Assembly (NCBI GenBank): GCA_964529265.1
Contig: CAZGVW010000017.1
Location: 1-8,931 of the forward strand
Direction: 5' to 3'
DNA: 8,931 nt
Source: CAZGVW01 sp964529265
GTDB lineage: Bacteria > Planctomycetota > Phycisphaerae > Phycisphaerales > UBA1924
Below are positions 1 through 6,744 of the stretch, piece by piece (positions within the stretch are counted from its first letter, which is position 1; every line of letters starts with the position of its first letter). Under the pieces are notes generated by a model. It was not told where the DNA came from. It ran no database searches and was given only the letters and a program-made list of their open reading frames with translations. The position numbers were made by a program, and so were the translations under genes.

Positions 1-83
1 TTTCCCGGACCGACCCCCGCCGCGTACGCACCGCCTCCGGCCGCGGAAGAGCGTCGATCCTGCCTGATGGCGCCACCCCCCGT

Positions 84-1565
84 TTACCCCAACTCCTCCA
101 TCGCCCTCCCCACCGTCCCCACGCGCACGATCTCCAGCCCCTCAACCCTCGCCGATTCCATCCGCCCCGGCGCGATCACGCGCTTGCACCCCAGCCGAGC
201 CGCCTCGCGCAGCCGCGATTCCACCTGGCTCACCGGCCGCACTTCGCCGCCCAGCCCCACCTCCCCGAACACCGCCGTCGCGAAGGGCAGCGCCTTCCGA
301 TAGTGCGCCCCTGCGATCGCCAGGCACAGCGCCAGGTCCGCCGCGGGCTCCACCACGCGCACGCCGCCCACAGCGCTCGCGAAGATATCGCGATCCGCCA
401 ATCGCAATCCCCCATGCTGCTCCAGCGCCGCGATGAGCATTGCCAGCCGGTTCGCATCGAGGCCGGACGACTTCCGCTTCGCCGCGCCGAGGAATCCCGT
501 CGCCGTCAGCGCCTGCACCTCCACCAGAATGCACCGCGCGCCCGTCACCACAGGGCAAATCACGCTTCCGGGGGTTCCGGGGGTTCCTGTTGTCCTGGTG
601 GCCCGGCTCTCCGAGCCGGGTCTTCCTCCATCGGCGCCGATCAAACCCCCGATCCACCCCGATGGATCAGCCTCCTTCAGCCCCGCGCCCGTCATTTCGA
701 ACAGGCCGATCTCCAGCGTCGTGCCGAAACGGTTCTTCACCCCGCGCAGCACGCGGTGCGCGTGATACCGATCGCCCTCGAAATACAGCACCGCATCCAC
801 CATGTGTTCGAGCAGCCGCGGACCCGCCAGTGCGCCGTCCTTCGTCACGTGCCCCACGAGCACGATCGAAACCCCGCTCGCCTTCGCGAGATACACCAGC
901 TCCATGCAGCAGCGCCGCAGTTGCGTCACCGATCCCGGCGATGCGTCCACATCCGCCTTGTAGATCATCTGGATCGAATCGATCACCATCACCGCGGGCC
1001 GCACGCGCCGCGCCTGCTCGATGATCCGCGCCAGGTTGGAATCCGCGAGCACGAACAGTTCCTGGCTCTTGCCCGCCCCCAGCCGATCCGCCCGCAGCCG
1101 CACCTGCGCCGCGGATTCCTCGCTCGAGACGTACAGCGTCCGCGCCCCCCGGGCCGCCAGCCGCCCCGCCGCCTGCAACAGCAGCGTCGATTTCCCGATC
1201 CCCGGATCGCCCCCGATCAGCGCCGCCGACCCCGCCACGAGCCCCCCGCCCAGCACGCGATCGAACTCCCCGATCCCCGTCGCCCACCGCGCCGCCGAAG
1301 CCGCCTCGTCCGTCGCCTGCCCGATCGGCCGGGCCTCAGGCGCCGCAGGCAACCCCGCCTCGTCCCCCGCTCGCTCCGCCCCGCCCAGCCCCGCCTCGAA
1401 CGCCCACCCCGCGGCGGACCCCTTCTGCGGGTCCCGGGCCGCCGCGCGATCCACCCGGTGCTCCTCCAGCGTGTCCCACGCCCCGCAATCCGGGCACTTG
1501 CCCATCCAGCGCGGGTGAATCGCCCCGCAGGAGCGGCAGACAAACGTCACGCGGATCCGGGCCAT
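84..1565 (-). CDS. radA: DNA repair protein RadA (Sms), 493 aa, with an in-frame insert
   Basis: RadA is a RecA-like ATPase that processes recombination intermediates and drives branch migration in the cytoplasm. The domain order is complete. An N-terminal C4 zinc finger has Cys10, Cys13, Cys24 and Cys27. Walker A is GDPGIGKS (119-126), Walker B is VMVIDS with Asp196, and the RadA signature KNRFG is at 277-281. A Lon-protease-like C-terminal domain runs from about 340 to 493 (GLDANRLAMLIAALEQHGG, then FGEVGLGGEVRPV). The ATG at 1565 was chosen because the zinc finger then begins at residue 10, as usual for RadA; no good Shine-Dalgarno site precedes it. The protein is longer than the usual ~455-460 aa. 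Part of the excess is an Ala/Gly-rich linker at about 40-90. The rest is about 18 extra residues near 316-333 (RATRTTGTPGTPGS), just before the Lon-like domain, encoded by a palindrome-containing stretch. The divergent neighbour on the plus strand is unrelated by sequence. Identity is certain; the function of the insert is unknown. Confidence 0.96.
   Translation of the reverse strand: MARIRVTFVCRSCGAIHPRWMGKCPDCGAWDTLEEHRVDRAAARDPQKGSAAGWAFEAGLGGAERAGDEAGLPAAPEARPIGQATDEAASAARWATGIGEFDRVLGGGLVAGSAALIGGDPGIGKSTLLLQAAGRLAARGARTLYVSSEESAAQVRLRADRLGAGKSQELFVLADSNLARIIEQARRVRPAVMVIDSIQMIYKADVDASPGSVTQLRRCCMELVYLAKASGVSIVLVGHVTKDGALAGPRLLEHMVDAVLYFEGDRYHAHRVLRGVKNRFGTTLEIGLFEMTGAGLKEADPSGWIGGLIGADGGRPGSESRATRTTGTPGTPGSVICPVVTGARCILVEVQALTATGFLGAAKRKSSGLDANRLAMLIAALEQHGGLRLADRDIFASAVGGVRVVEPAADLALCLAIAGAHYRKALPFATAVFGEVGLGGEVRPVSQVESRLREAARLGCKRVIAPGRMESARVEGLEIVRVGTVGRAMEELG
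566..621. repeat. Palindrome-containing insert inside radA (REP-like)
   Basis: On the plus strand this stretch holds two tandem 9-bp units TTCCGGGGG (566-574 and 575-583) and a partial third. About 18 bp later comes a perfect inverted repeat: CCCGGCTC (602-609), loop TCC, GAGCCGGG (613-620). Compared with remembered E. coli RadA, the protein has about 18 extra residues (~54 nt) at this place, which matches the length of the element, and the reading frame is kept. The encoded peptide (RPGSESRATRTTGTPGTPGS) is low-complexity and unlike RadA. A mobile REP/MITE-like palindrome that landed in frame is my inference; local repeat expansion is the alternative. Confidence 0.55.
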
Positions 1566-1772
1566 CGGCGGAAGATACCGCCATCGCGCGCTGCGCCACG
1601 ATTCACCGCTTCCCGCGCGCCCCTTCGTGCAATGGCCGCCCCCCGCGCCCCGTTGGAGTGTGGATGCCCCTTCGCCGGCCGCTACGCCGGGCGCCCGTGG
1701 GAGTGCGGGCAGACGTCCGAGAACATCGGAGCCGGGACGAGGATCCCCCACAGGTGGCTGTCGTGGAATTGC

Positions 1773-1800
1773 TTTGCTTCGCGCCGCTCGCGAAGCGAAA
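1773..1800. promoter_or_regulatory. Stem-loop in the divergent intergenic region
   Basis: A perfect 8-bp inverted repeat, GCTTCGCG (1776-1783) and CGCGAAGC (1789-1796), encloses a 5-nt loop. After a one-base bulge (G1797) it extends by TTT (1773-1775) against AAA (1798-1800). It lies 38 bp upstream of the plus-strand start codon and in the 272-bp spacer (1566-1837) shared with radA. GCGAAA (1795-1800) can instead pair with TTTCGC (1818-1823), which abuts the Shine-Dalgarno site. No U-tract follows on the plus strand, so it is not a simple intrinsic terminator. It could be an operator or a 5'-UTR structure. I found no convincing -35/-10 pair for either gene in this spacer. Confidence 0.4.
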
Positions 1801-1823
1801 GTGTCCGGGAGTGTGTGTTTCGC

Positions 1824-1829
1824 AAGGAG
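1824..1829 (+). promoter_or_regulatory. Ribosome binding site deciding the start at 1838
   Basis: AAGGAG lies 8 nt before the ATG at 1838. It selects this start over the in-frame ATG at 1658, and the resulting protein begins directly with a signal peptide. Confidence 0.8.
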
Positions 1830-1837
1830 TTTCTGAA

Positions 1838-2365
1838 ATGGTCTTGAGAGCGCGAATCGTTCATGTTGCACTGGCCGCGTTTGCCGCGGCTGTCGGCCTC
1901 TCTTCGCCCGCCTTGGCGCAGGGCGATCGCCGGCCGGATGCGGGCCTCGTGAGGGAGTGTGTGGCGGCAATGAACGACGCGGCCGATCGCGCAGCGCACA
2001 ACGCGCTCGCCGCGGCCCGCCGCGGCGTCGAAGTCATCGATGGCCTCGCCGAGGGCGATGCGAGCGATCAGGCGCTCATCGAGGCCGCCCGCGCGGCCCG
2101 CGCCGCCGTCCACCGAGCCGCCGGCGCAGGCGAAGTCCACATTCACCGCATCTTCGCCGAGTGCCTTCAGGCGCTGCGCATGGCGCAGGCGCCGCGAGAC
2201 GTGATCATGATCGTGGTCTCCGCGCGTGAGCGAGCCGCCGCGCACGTGCGCACGGCCACCGCCCGCGCCAACCACGCCATCGCCAGCGCCCTGCGCGAAG
2301 CCCTCGCCGGCGGCAAAGACGCCGGCGGCAACGACACCCGCCCCGTCGATGCCATCGACGGCTGA
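1838..2365 (+). CDS. Small secreted Ala-rich helical protein, unknown function (175 aa)
   Basis: I do not recognise a family. The ATG at 1838 has a good Shine-Dalgarno site. Residues 1-27 form a classical Sec signal peptide: basic start (MVLRARIVH), hydrophobic core (VALAAFAAAVG), and an Ala-Leu-Ala cleavage site before Gln28. The mature ~148 residues are rich in Ala, Arg, Glu and Asp, with patterns expected of long helices (about 35-70, 77-95, 98-117 and 120-155) and a disordered Gly/Asp-rich tail. There are only two cysteines in the mature protein (Cys41 and Cys109), which could form a disulfide bridging two helices after export. It is the only plus-strand gene, divergent from radA and convergent with the metal ATPase, and is probably monocistronic because a terminator follows. 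Its codons end mainly in C (Leu: 6 CTC against 3 CTG), the opposite of its neighbours. A periplasmic protein is likely; no enzymatic motif is visible. Confidence 0.8.
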   Translation: MVLRARIVHVALAAFAAAVGLSSPALAQGDRRPDAGLVRECVAAMNDAADRAAHNALAAARRGVEVIDGLAEGDASDQALIEAARAARAAVHRAAGAGEVHIHRIFAECLQALRMAQAPRDVIMIVVSARERAAAHVRTATARANHAIASALREALAGGKDAGGNDTRPVDAIDG

Positions 2366-2416
2366 CCGCGAGCCCACAATCTCGATCCACGCGAAGCCGC
2401 GGCGGGACGTCCCTGA

Positions 2417-2448
2417 GTGACCGGGCGTCCAGCCGCGGTCGCTCTTTT
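2417..2448 (+). terminator. Probable intrinsic terminator after the secreted-protein gene
   Basis: GTGACCG (2417-2423) pairs with CGGTCGC (2436-2442), with one G-T wobble. The stem extends inward after a single-base bulge by GGC (2424-2426) against GCC (2432-2434), leaving a 5-nt loop. TCTTTT (2443-2448) follows directly. It sits 52 nt past the stop at 2365 and 12 nt before the converging ATPase stop codon. A direct repeat GCCGCGG (2396-2402 and 2432-2438) and the palindrome GGGACGTCCC (2404-2413) offer alternative folds. No U-tract appears on the minus strand, so termination of the ATPase transcript here is less clear. Confidence 0.5.
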
Positions 2449-2459
2449 GCGGGAGGTCC

Positions 2460-4571
2460 CTACGCCGCCGCGGCCGCCTGCCCGATCCGCGCCGGACCCG
2501 GCCTCCGCCGCCGCGCATCATCAGCCTCCGCACCGCTTCCCTCCGCCAGGCGATCCTCGCGCGCAAACCCGCGCGCCCACAGCAGACGCAGCGCGTTCAT
2601 CACCACCAGAATCGTCCCCCCCTCGTGCGCCAGCACGCCCGCGCTCAGCGGCGGCCGCCACCCCGTGCGCGAGCCGACGAGCACCACCGCCCCCATCCCG
2701 ATGATCACCGTCAGCGCCAGCGTGATGTTGAACCGCAGAATCCCCCGCGCCCGCCGCGAAAGCCCGATCGCCCACGGCACCGCCAGCAGGTTCTCACCCA
2801 TCATCACCATGTCCGCGGATTCCAGCGCCGCGCCCGAGCCGATCGAGCCGATCGCCACGCCCACATCCGCCGCCGCCAGCGCCGGCGCATCGTTCACGCC
2901 ATCCCCAACGAACGCCACGCCCGAGCGCCGCTCCCGCCCGCGCTTCGCGGCGGCGCGCATCTGCCCCACCACCTCCACCTTCTGCTCCGGGAAGAGTTCC
3001 GCATCCCACCCGTCCACCCCCGCCTCCCGCGCCACGATCTCCGCGGTGTCCCGCGCATCGCCCGTCAGCATCCGCACCGGGCGCACGCCCTCATCGTGCA
3101 GCGCCCGCACCGCCGCCCGCGCGCTCGGCCGCAAGGGATCAGCCATCGCCAGCACCGCCGCCCCGCCACGCTCGCCCCCGCGCGCCACCACCACCGCGAT
3201 CCGCCCCGTCCGCTGCGCGTGCGCCAGCGATTCCCGCGTGTGCGCCCGCAGACACACCGGAACAATCGGCTCCACGTGCCGGAACGAGCCCAGGCGCACC
3301 TCGTCGCCCTGGAGCGCGCCCACCAGCCCCTTGCCCGAAGCCAGTTGCACGTTCCCCACCGCCGCCGCCGCCACGCCGCGGGATTCCGCAAACGTCCGCA
3401 CCGCCCGCGCGATCGGGTGCGTCGAATCCGCCTCGATCCCCGCCGCCAGACCCAGCATCTCCTCCGGCGACGACCACGCCACCGGGTAGAAATCCACGAT
3501 CCGCGGGCCGCCCAGCGTCAGCGTGCCCGTCTTATCGAAGCACACCGCGCCCACGCGGCTGAGCGCATCGATCGCGTGCCCGCCCTTGAACAGCACCCCC
3601 GCCCGCGCCCCGCGAGCGATCGCCGCCAGCGTCACCGTCGGCGTCGCGATGATCAGCGCGCACGGCGACATCACGATGAGCAGCGTGATCGCCGTGTACG
3701 CCGCGTCCACCAGCGGGTCGCGGAATACGAGCCACCACGCGAGCAGCGTCGCCACGCTCGCGATGAGCACGATGATTGTGTACGGCTGGCTCAGCCTGTC
3801 GATGATCCGCTGCACCGGCTCCCGCTGCGAGCGCGCCGCCATCACCATGTTCAGAACCCGCTGCAGGCTCGATTCCGACGCCGGCCGCAGCGCCCTCGCC
3901 TCGATCACGCCCGAGAGATTCACCGTGCCCGCGTAGATCTCCTCCCCCTCGCGCACGTCCCGCGGCATCGGCTCGCCCGTCAGCGTCGATTGATCGATCG
4001 ACGACGTTCCGAGCGCGATCTCCGCATCCACCGGAATCACGTCCCCCGCGCGCAATCGGATGCGCTCCCCCTGCGCCACCGCGCCGGGATCGACCGACAC
4101 CCACTCCCCATCGCGCTGAACCAGCGCCTCCTTCGGCATCAAGCCGTGCAGCGCTTCCACCTCGCGCTTCGTGCGCTCCATCGCGAGGTCTTCCATCGCG
4201 CCCGAGAGAATGAAGAGGAAGAGCAGCAGCGCCCCCTCCTCCGGATGCCCCACGCCCGCCGCGAGCCCCGCGCCGAGCACCATGAGCACATCGATGTCCA
4301 CCTTCTTCTCGCGCAGCGCCTCCGCCGCGGCTTTCACGCCATACACCATCCCGATCGCCAGGCTCGCCCACACCAGCCACCGCCCCCACTCGAGCCCCCC
4401 CGCCCACTCGAGCAGAAACCCGACCAGCAGCAGCCCCCCCGCCGTCAGCGCCGCCCGCAACTGAAACCACGGCTCAAACGCGCGCGCAAAGAACCCGTCG
4501 CCGGCGCCGCCTCCAGAAGCGGCCGCCGGGACGCTGTTCACACCCGTATTCGTCGCAGGCGCAAGGTCCAT
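2460..4571 (-). CDS. P1B-4-type heavy-metal-transporting ATPase (703 aa)
   Basis: This inner-membrane pump couples ATP hydrolysis to export of a transition metal. All P-type ATPase motifs are present: TGE in the actuator domain (198-200), the phosphorylation loop DKTGT (346-350, Asp346), the HP motif (385-386), TGDAR (503-507) and GDGVNDAP (556-563). Metal specificity is read from SPC (302-304) in the sixth membrane helix and HEGGT (649-653) in the last helix. These are hallmarks of the P1B-4 group (CoaT, CtpD, PfeT), which export Co2+, Fe2+ and sometimes Zn2+. About eight membrane segments are visible: roughly 41-58, 62-80, 91-107, 111-125, 263-284, 288-311, 611-633 and 643-664. There is no N-terminal HMA or His-rich metal-binding domain, as expected for P1B-4. 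The C-terminal ~33 residues form an Arg/Ala-rich tail. The ATG at 4571 has no Shine-Dalgarno site and is partly enclosed in a hairpin. The gene lies 157 bp downstream of the SecA-like gene, on the same strand. Confidence 0.93.
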   Translation of the reverse strand: MDLAPATNTGVNSVPAAASGGGAGDGFFARAFEPWFQLRAALTAGGLLLVGFLLEWAGGLEWGRWLVWASLAIGMVYGVKAAAEALREKKVDIDVLMVLGAGLAAGVGHPEEGALLLFLFILSGAMEDLAMERTKREVEALHGLMPKEALVQRDGEWVSVDPGAVAQGERIRLRAGDVIPVDAEIALGTSSIDQSTLTGEPMPRDVREGEEIYAGTVNLSGVIEARALRPASESSLQRVLNMVMAARSQREPVQRIIDRLSQPYTIIVLIASVATLLAWWLVFRDPLVDAAYTAITLLIVMSPCALIIATPTVTLAAIARGARAGVLFKGGHAIDALSRVGAVCFDKTGTLTLGGPRIVDFYPVAWSSPEEMLGLAAGIEADSTHPIARAVRTFAESRGVAAAAVGNVQLASGKGLVGALQGDEVRLGSFRHVEPIVPVCLRAHTRESLAHAQRTGRIAVVVARGGERGGAAVLAMADPLRPSARAAVRALHDEGVRPVRMLTGDARDTAEIVAREAGVDGWDAELFPEQKVEVVGQMRAAAKRGRERRSGVAFVGDGVNDAPALAAADVGVAIGSIGSGAALESADMVMMGENLLAVPWAIGLSRRARGILRFNITLALTVIIGMGAVVLVGSRTGWRPPLSAGVLAHEGGTILVVMNALRLLWARGFAREDRLAEGSGAEADDARRRRPGPARIGQAAAAA

Positions 4572-4641
4572 GGGTCTGCAGCGAAGAACGCTAGACCCAT
4601 ATCGGCCACCGTGGACTGAGACTAAGTTGCACCTGGCCGAT
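4570..4641 (-). promoter_or_regulatory. Structured leader: two contiguous hairpins covering the ATPase start codon
   Basis: Read as mRNA, the 41 nt from 4641 to 4601 close with ATCGGCCA against TGGCCGAT (8 bp). The inside continues with two further 3-bp helices (4632-4630 with 4613-4611; 4627-4625 with 4617-4615) separated by small internal loops. The next base begins a second hairpin (4600-4570): ATGGGTCT against AGACCCAT (8 bp), then AGCG against CGCT after a 2-nt bulge, with loop TTCTT. The right arm includes the first two bases of the ATPase start codon (4571-4569). No U-tract follows. A translational switch or metalloregulator operators are the two readings. The sequence does not resemble the NiCo or yybP-ykoY riboswitches as I remember them. 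Confidence 0.5.
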
Positions 4642-4693
4642 GAAACTCCGTCTCATCTGCCCGATCCGCCCCAGCGATCCCTCTTCCCCTCCG

Positions 4694-4721
4694 CCATTGC
4701 CCATTGCCCACTCCCCATTGC
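4694..4721. repeat. Short tandem heptamer array (4 units)
   Basis: Four consecutive 7-bp units lie in the spacer between the SecA-like gene and the metal ATPase: CCATTGC (4694-4700), CCATTGC (4701-4707), the degenerate CCACTCC (4708-4714) and CCATTGC (4715-4721). The array starts 8 bp past the SecA stop codon. No function is visible. It could be a slippage-prone simple repeat or the remains of an intergenic repeat family. Confidence 0.65.
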
Positions 4722-4728
4722 CTCACCC

Positions 4729-6744
4729 TCAAAACTCCCGCCCCGCAAACCCCAGCGCCTCCTCCAGCCAATCGTCTGACCTCAGCACCGCTCGCCGCCT
4801 CTGCCGCGCCAGTTTCTGCGCCCGCTTCTGCGCCGCGCCGAACAGCGCCCGCGCCCCCGGCGCCGAAACCTCACCATCCGCATCCGCCCACCGCTTCGCC
4901 GCGCTCGCCATCGCCGGCGCAAAGCGCACAGGCAACTCATCCTCCAGGCTCACGAACGCCCGTGCCCAGCCCGGATCGCCCTGCCGCCCCGCGCGCCCGA
5001 ACAACTGGCGATCAATCCGCCTCGATTCATGCCGCTCCGTCGCGATCACGTGTAGACCGCCCATTTCCGCCACGCCCGCGCCGAGTCTGATGTCCGTTCC
5101 CCGCCCCGCCATGTTCGTCGCGATCGTGATCCGACCCGCCTCCCCCGCCCGCGCGATGATTGCCGCTTCCTCTGCGTGCCGCTCCGCATTCAACACCGCA
5201 TGCTCGAGCCCCATCGCGCTCAGCCGCGCGCTCAGCCGCTCGCTCTCCGCCACCGTGCGCGTGCCGATGAGCAGCGGCGCGCCCCTGCCGTGAATCTCCA
5301 CCGCCGCGCGCTCCACAGCCCCCCGCTTTGCCTCCGCCGTTGCGAACACGCGATCCCGCTCTTCAATCCGCCTGCACTTCCGGTGCGTCGGAATCACCGC
5401 CACCGGCAGCCGATACGTCGCCCAGAGTTCCGCCGCCTCCTCCCGCGCCGTCCCCGTCATCCCGGACAGCCGCCCGTACATCCTGAAGAACCGCTGGAAA
5501 CTGATCCGCGCCAGCGTGTCCTTCGGCGCCTGGATCTCCAGCCCCTCCTTTGCCTCCACCGCCTGGTGCAGACCATCCCGCCACGTCCGGTCGGGCATCA
5601 ACCGCCCCGTCAACTCATCGATGATCAGAATCTTCCCATCCTGCACCAGGTAGTTCTTCCCGCGCAGGAACAACTCCCGCGCCGTCAGCGCCAGCGTCAC
5701 CAGTTCTTCCGACCTCCGCACACCGCTCCACACGCCCCCCAGCCGCTCCGCCTGCTCATCCAGCGCATCCCGCCCGCGATCCGTCAGTTCAATCTCTCCA
5801 TACCGCTCATTCACGCGATAATCCCGCCCGCGCATCAATCCCGCGGCAATCATCTCCCCCTGCCTGTGCGATTCCGTCATCTCCGCGTTCGGCGCCGCGC
5901 CCGCGATGATCAAGGGCGTCACCGCCTCATCGATCAGCACCGAATCCGCCTCGTCCACGATCGCCGCGTTCAACCCCCGCATCACCAGCCGCTCGAGCCC
6001 CCCCCCACCCCCACTGCTTCCATTCCCCGCACCCGAACCCCGCAGCAGCGCCGCCGCCAACCCCGCCGCGGGCCCGAGCGCGATCCGATCCCTCAGAAAA
6101 TCCGCGGCAACCTCCTTGCTCGTCGTATACGTCACGTCCGCGGCATACGCGCGCCTCCGCACCTCCGGCGGCGCATCCTGCGCAATCCACGCCGCGTCCA
6201 CGCCGCACGCGCGATACACCGGCGCCATCCACTCCGCGTCCCGCCGCGCCAGGTAGTCATTCACCGTCACGATGTGGCACCCGCGCCCGCGCCACCCCGC
6301 CACCACCGCGGGCATTGTCGCCGTCAGCGTCTTCCCCTCGCCCGTCGCCATCTCCGCGACGCACCCCCGCGCCATCGCCAGCCCCCCCGCCACCTGCTCC
6401 GCATACGGCAGCAGCCCCAACTCCCGCCGCGCCGCCTCGCGCACCAGCGCAAACGCCCGCGCCACGTCCTCCGCCGAATCCTTCCCGCGCCGAAACACCT
6501 CCCGCTGCGCCTCCGCCGCCGCGCCAAACGCCCCCGCCGACATTCCCCGATACTCCCCCTCCAGCGCCAGCACGCGCTCCGCCGCGCCCAGCCCGCGCCC
6601 CGCCCGCGCTGCAATCCGCCGTGCGCCCCCCACCGCTCCGTGCCACAGCGCATCCAGACCCTTCGCGCGCTCCACCCGCGCCTCCGCGCGCGACAGCGCC
6701 CGCCACTGCTCCGCCCGCAGCTCGATCAGCGCCCCCTCAGACAC
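4729..6744 (-). CDS. Accessory SecA-like preprotein translocase ATPase, C-terminally short (671 aa)
   Basis: This is a SecA-family DEAD-like motor, probably powering export of a specific substrate rather than general secretion. Motifs include the Walker A region EMATGEGKT (131-139), VTVNDYLARRDAEWM (159-173), Walker B VDEADSVLIDEAVTPLI (263-279), a preprotein-crosslinking region at about 281-370, LTGRLMPDRTWRDGLHQAVEAKEG (378-401), SFQRFFRMYGRLSGMTGTA (425-443), TNMAGRGTDI (543-552) and the arginine-finger stretch QLFGRAGRQGD (580-590). Housekeeping SecA is usually 800-950 aa. This protein ends about 25 residues into the helical scaffold, so the helical wing, two-helix finger and zinc-binding tail are missing. 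A Gly-rich insert (about 236-250) precedes Walker B and includes a nine-G run in the gene. The GTG start at 6744 overlaps the upstream stop by 8 nt and has AGGAG 7 nt before it, so the two genes are translationally coupled. It is most likely a paralogue; a sole genomic SecA lacking these domains would be surprising. Confidence 0.92.
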   Translation of the reverse strand: MSEGALIELRAEQWRALSRAEARVERAKGLDALWHGAVGGARRIAARAGRGLGAAERVLALEGEYRGMSAGAFGAAAEAQREVFRRGKDSAEDVARAFALVREAARRELGLLPYAEQVAGGLAMARGCVAEMATGEGKTLTATMPAVVAGWRGRGCHIVTVNDYLARRDAEWMAPVYRACGVDAAWIAQDAPPEVRRRAYAADVTYTTSKEVAADFLRDRIALGPAAGLAAALLRGSGAGNGSSGGGGGLERLVMRGLNAAIVDEADSVLIDEAVTPLIIAGAAPNAEMTESHRQGEMIAAGLMRGRDYRVNERYGEIELTDRGRDALDEQAERLGGVWSGVRRSEELVTLALTARELFLRGKNYLVQDGKILIIDELTGRLMPDRTWRDGLHQAVEAKEGLEIQAPKDTLARISFQRFFRMYGRLSGMTGTAREEAAELWATYRLPVAVIPTHRKCRRIEERDRVFATAEAKRGAVERAAVEIHGRGAPLLIGTRTVAESERLSARLSAMGLEHAVLNAERHAEEAAIIARAGEAGRITIATNMAGRGTDIRLGAGVAEMGGLHVIATERHESRRIDRQLFGRAGRQGDPGWARAFVSLEDELPVRFAPAMASAAKRWADADGEVSAPGARALFGAAQKRAQKLARQRRRAVLRSDDWLEEALGFAGREF
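5998..6006. repeat. Nine-base homopolymer (C9/G9) inside the SecA-like gene
   Basis: Nine consecutive C on the plus strand (G9 on the coding strand), followed after one A by five more C (6008-6012), encode part of the Gly-rich linker at residues 245-250. Such tracts can slip during replication and shift the frame. The frame is intact here. Confidence 0.85.

Noticed and set aside
1..83. A possible start of a further minus-strand gene (GTG at 31, frame open to the edge).
   Set aside because: Only ten codons are visible and the GGAGG upstream is only about 2 nt away; there is too little to support a gene.
1658..1837. In-frame upstream start for the plus-strand secreted protein.
   Set aside because: It would bury the signal peptide 60 residues inside the protein. 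The ATG at 1838 has its own Shine-Dalgarno site at a good distance.
1566..1970. Upstream extension of the radA reading frame to an ATG at 1970.
   Set aside because: It would add 135 residues with no RadA similarity and overlap the divergent gene. The C4 zinc finger begins at residue 10 from the ATG at 1565, as in the family.
4570..4641. A known NiCo (czcD) or yybP-ykoY metal riboswitch in the ATPase leader.
   Set aside because: The layout is two simple hairpins rather than a four-way junction or a docked two-helix aptamer, and I cannot see the conserved loop motifs of those classes.
4694..4721. CRISPR-like or iteron-type array.
   Set aside because: The units are 7 bp, directly adjacent, with no spacers, no cas genes and no replication gene nearby.
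4642..4728. Frameshifted remainder of a full-length SecA downstream of the stop at 4729.
   Set aside because: The spacer is only 157 bp, is partly repeat, and shows no SecA helical-wing or zinc-tail (CxCxSGxxYxxCCG-like) residues in any minus-strand frame.
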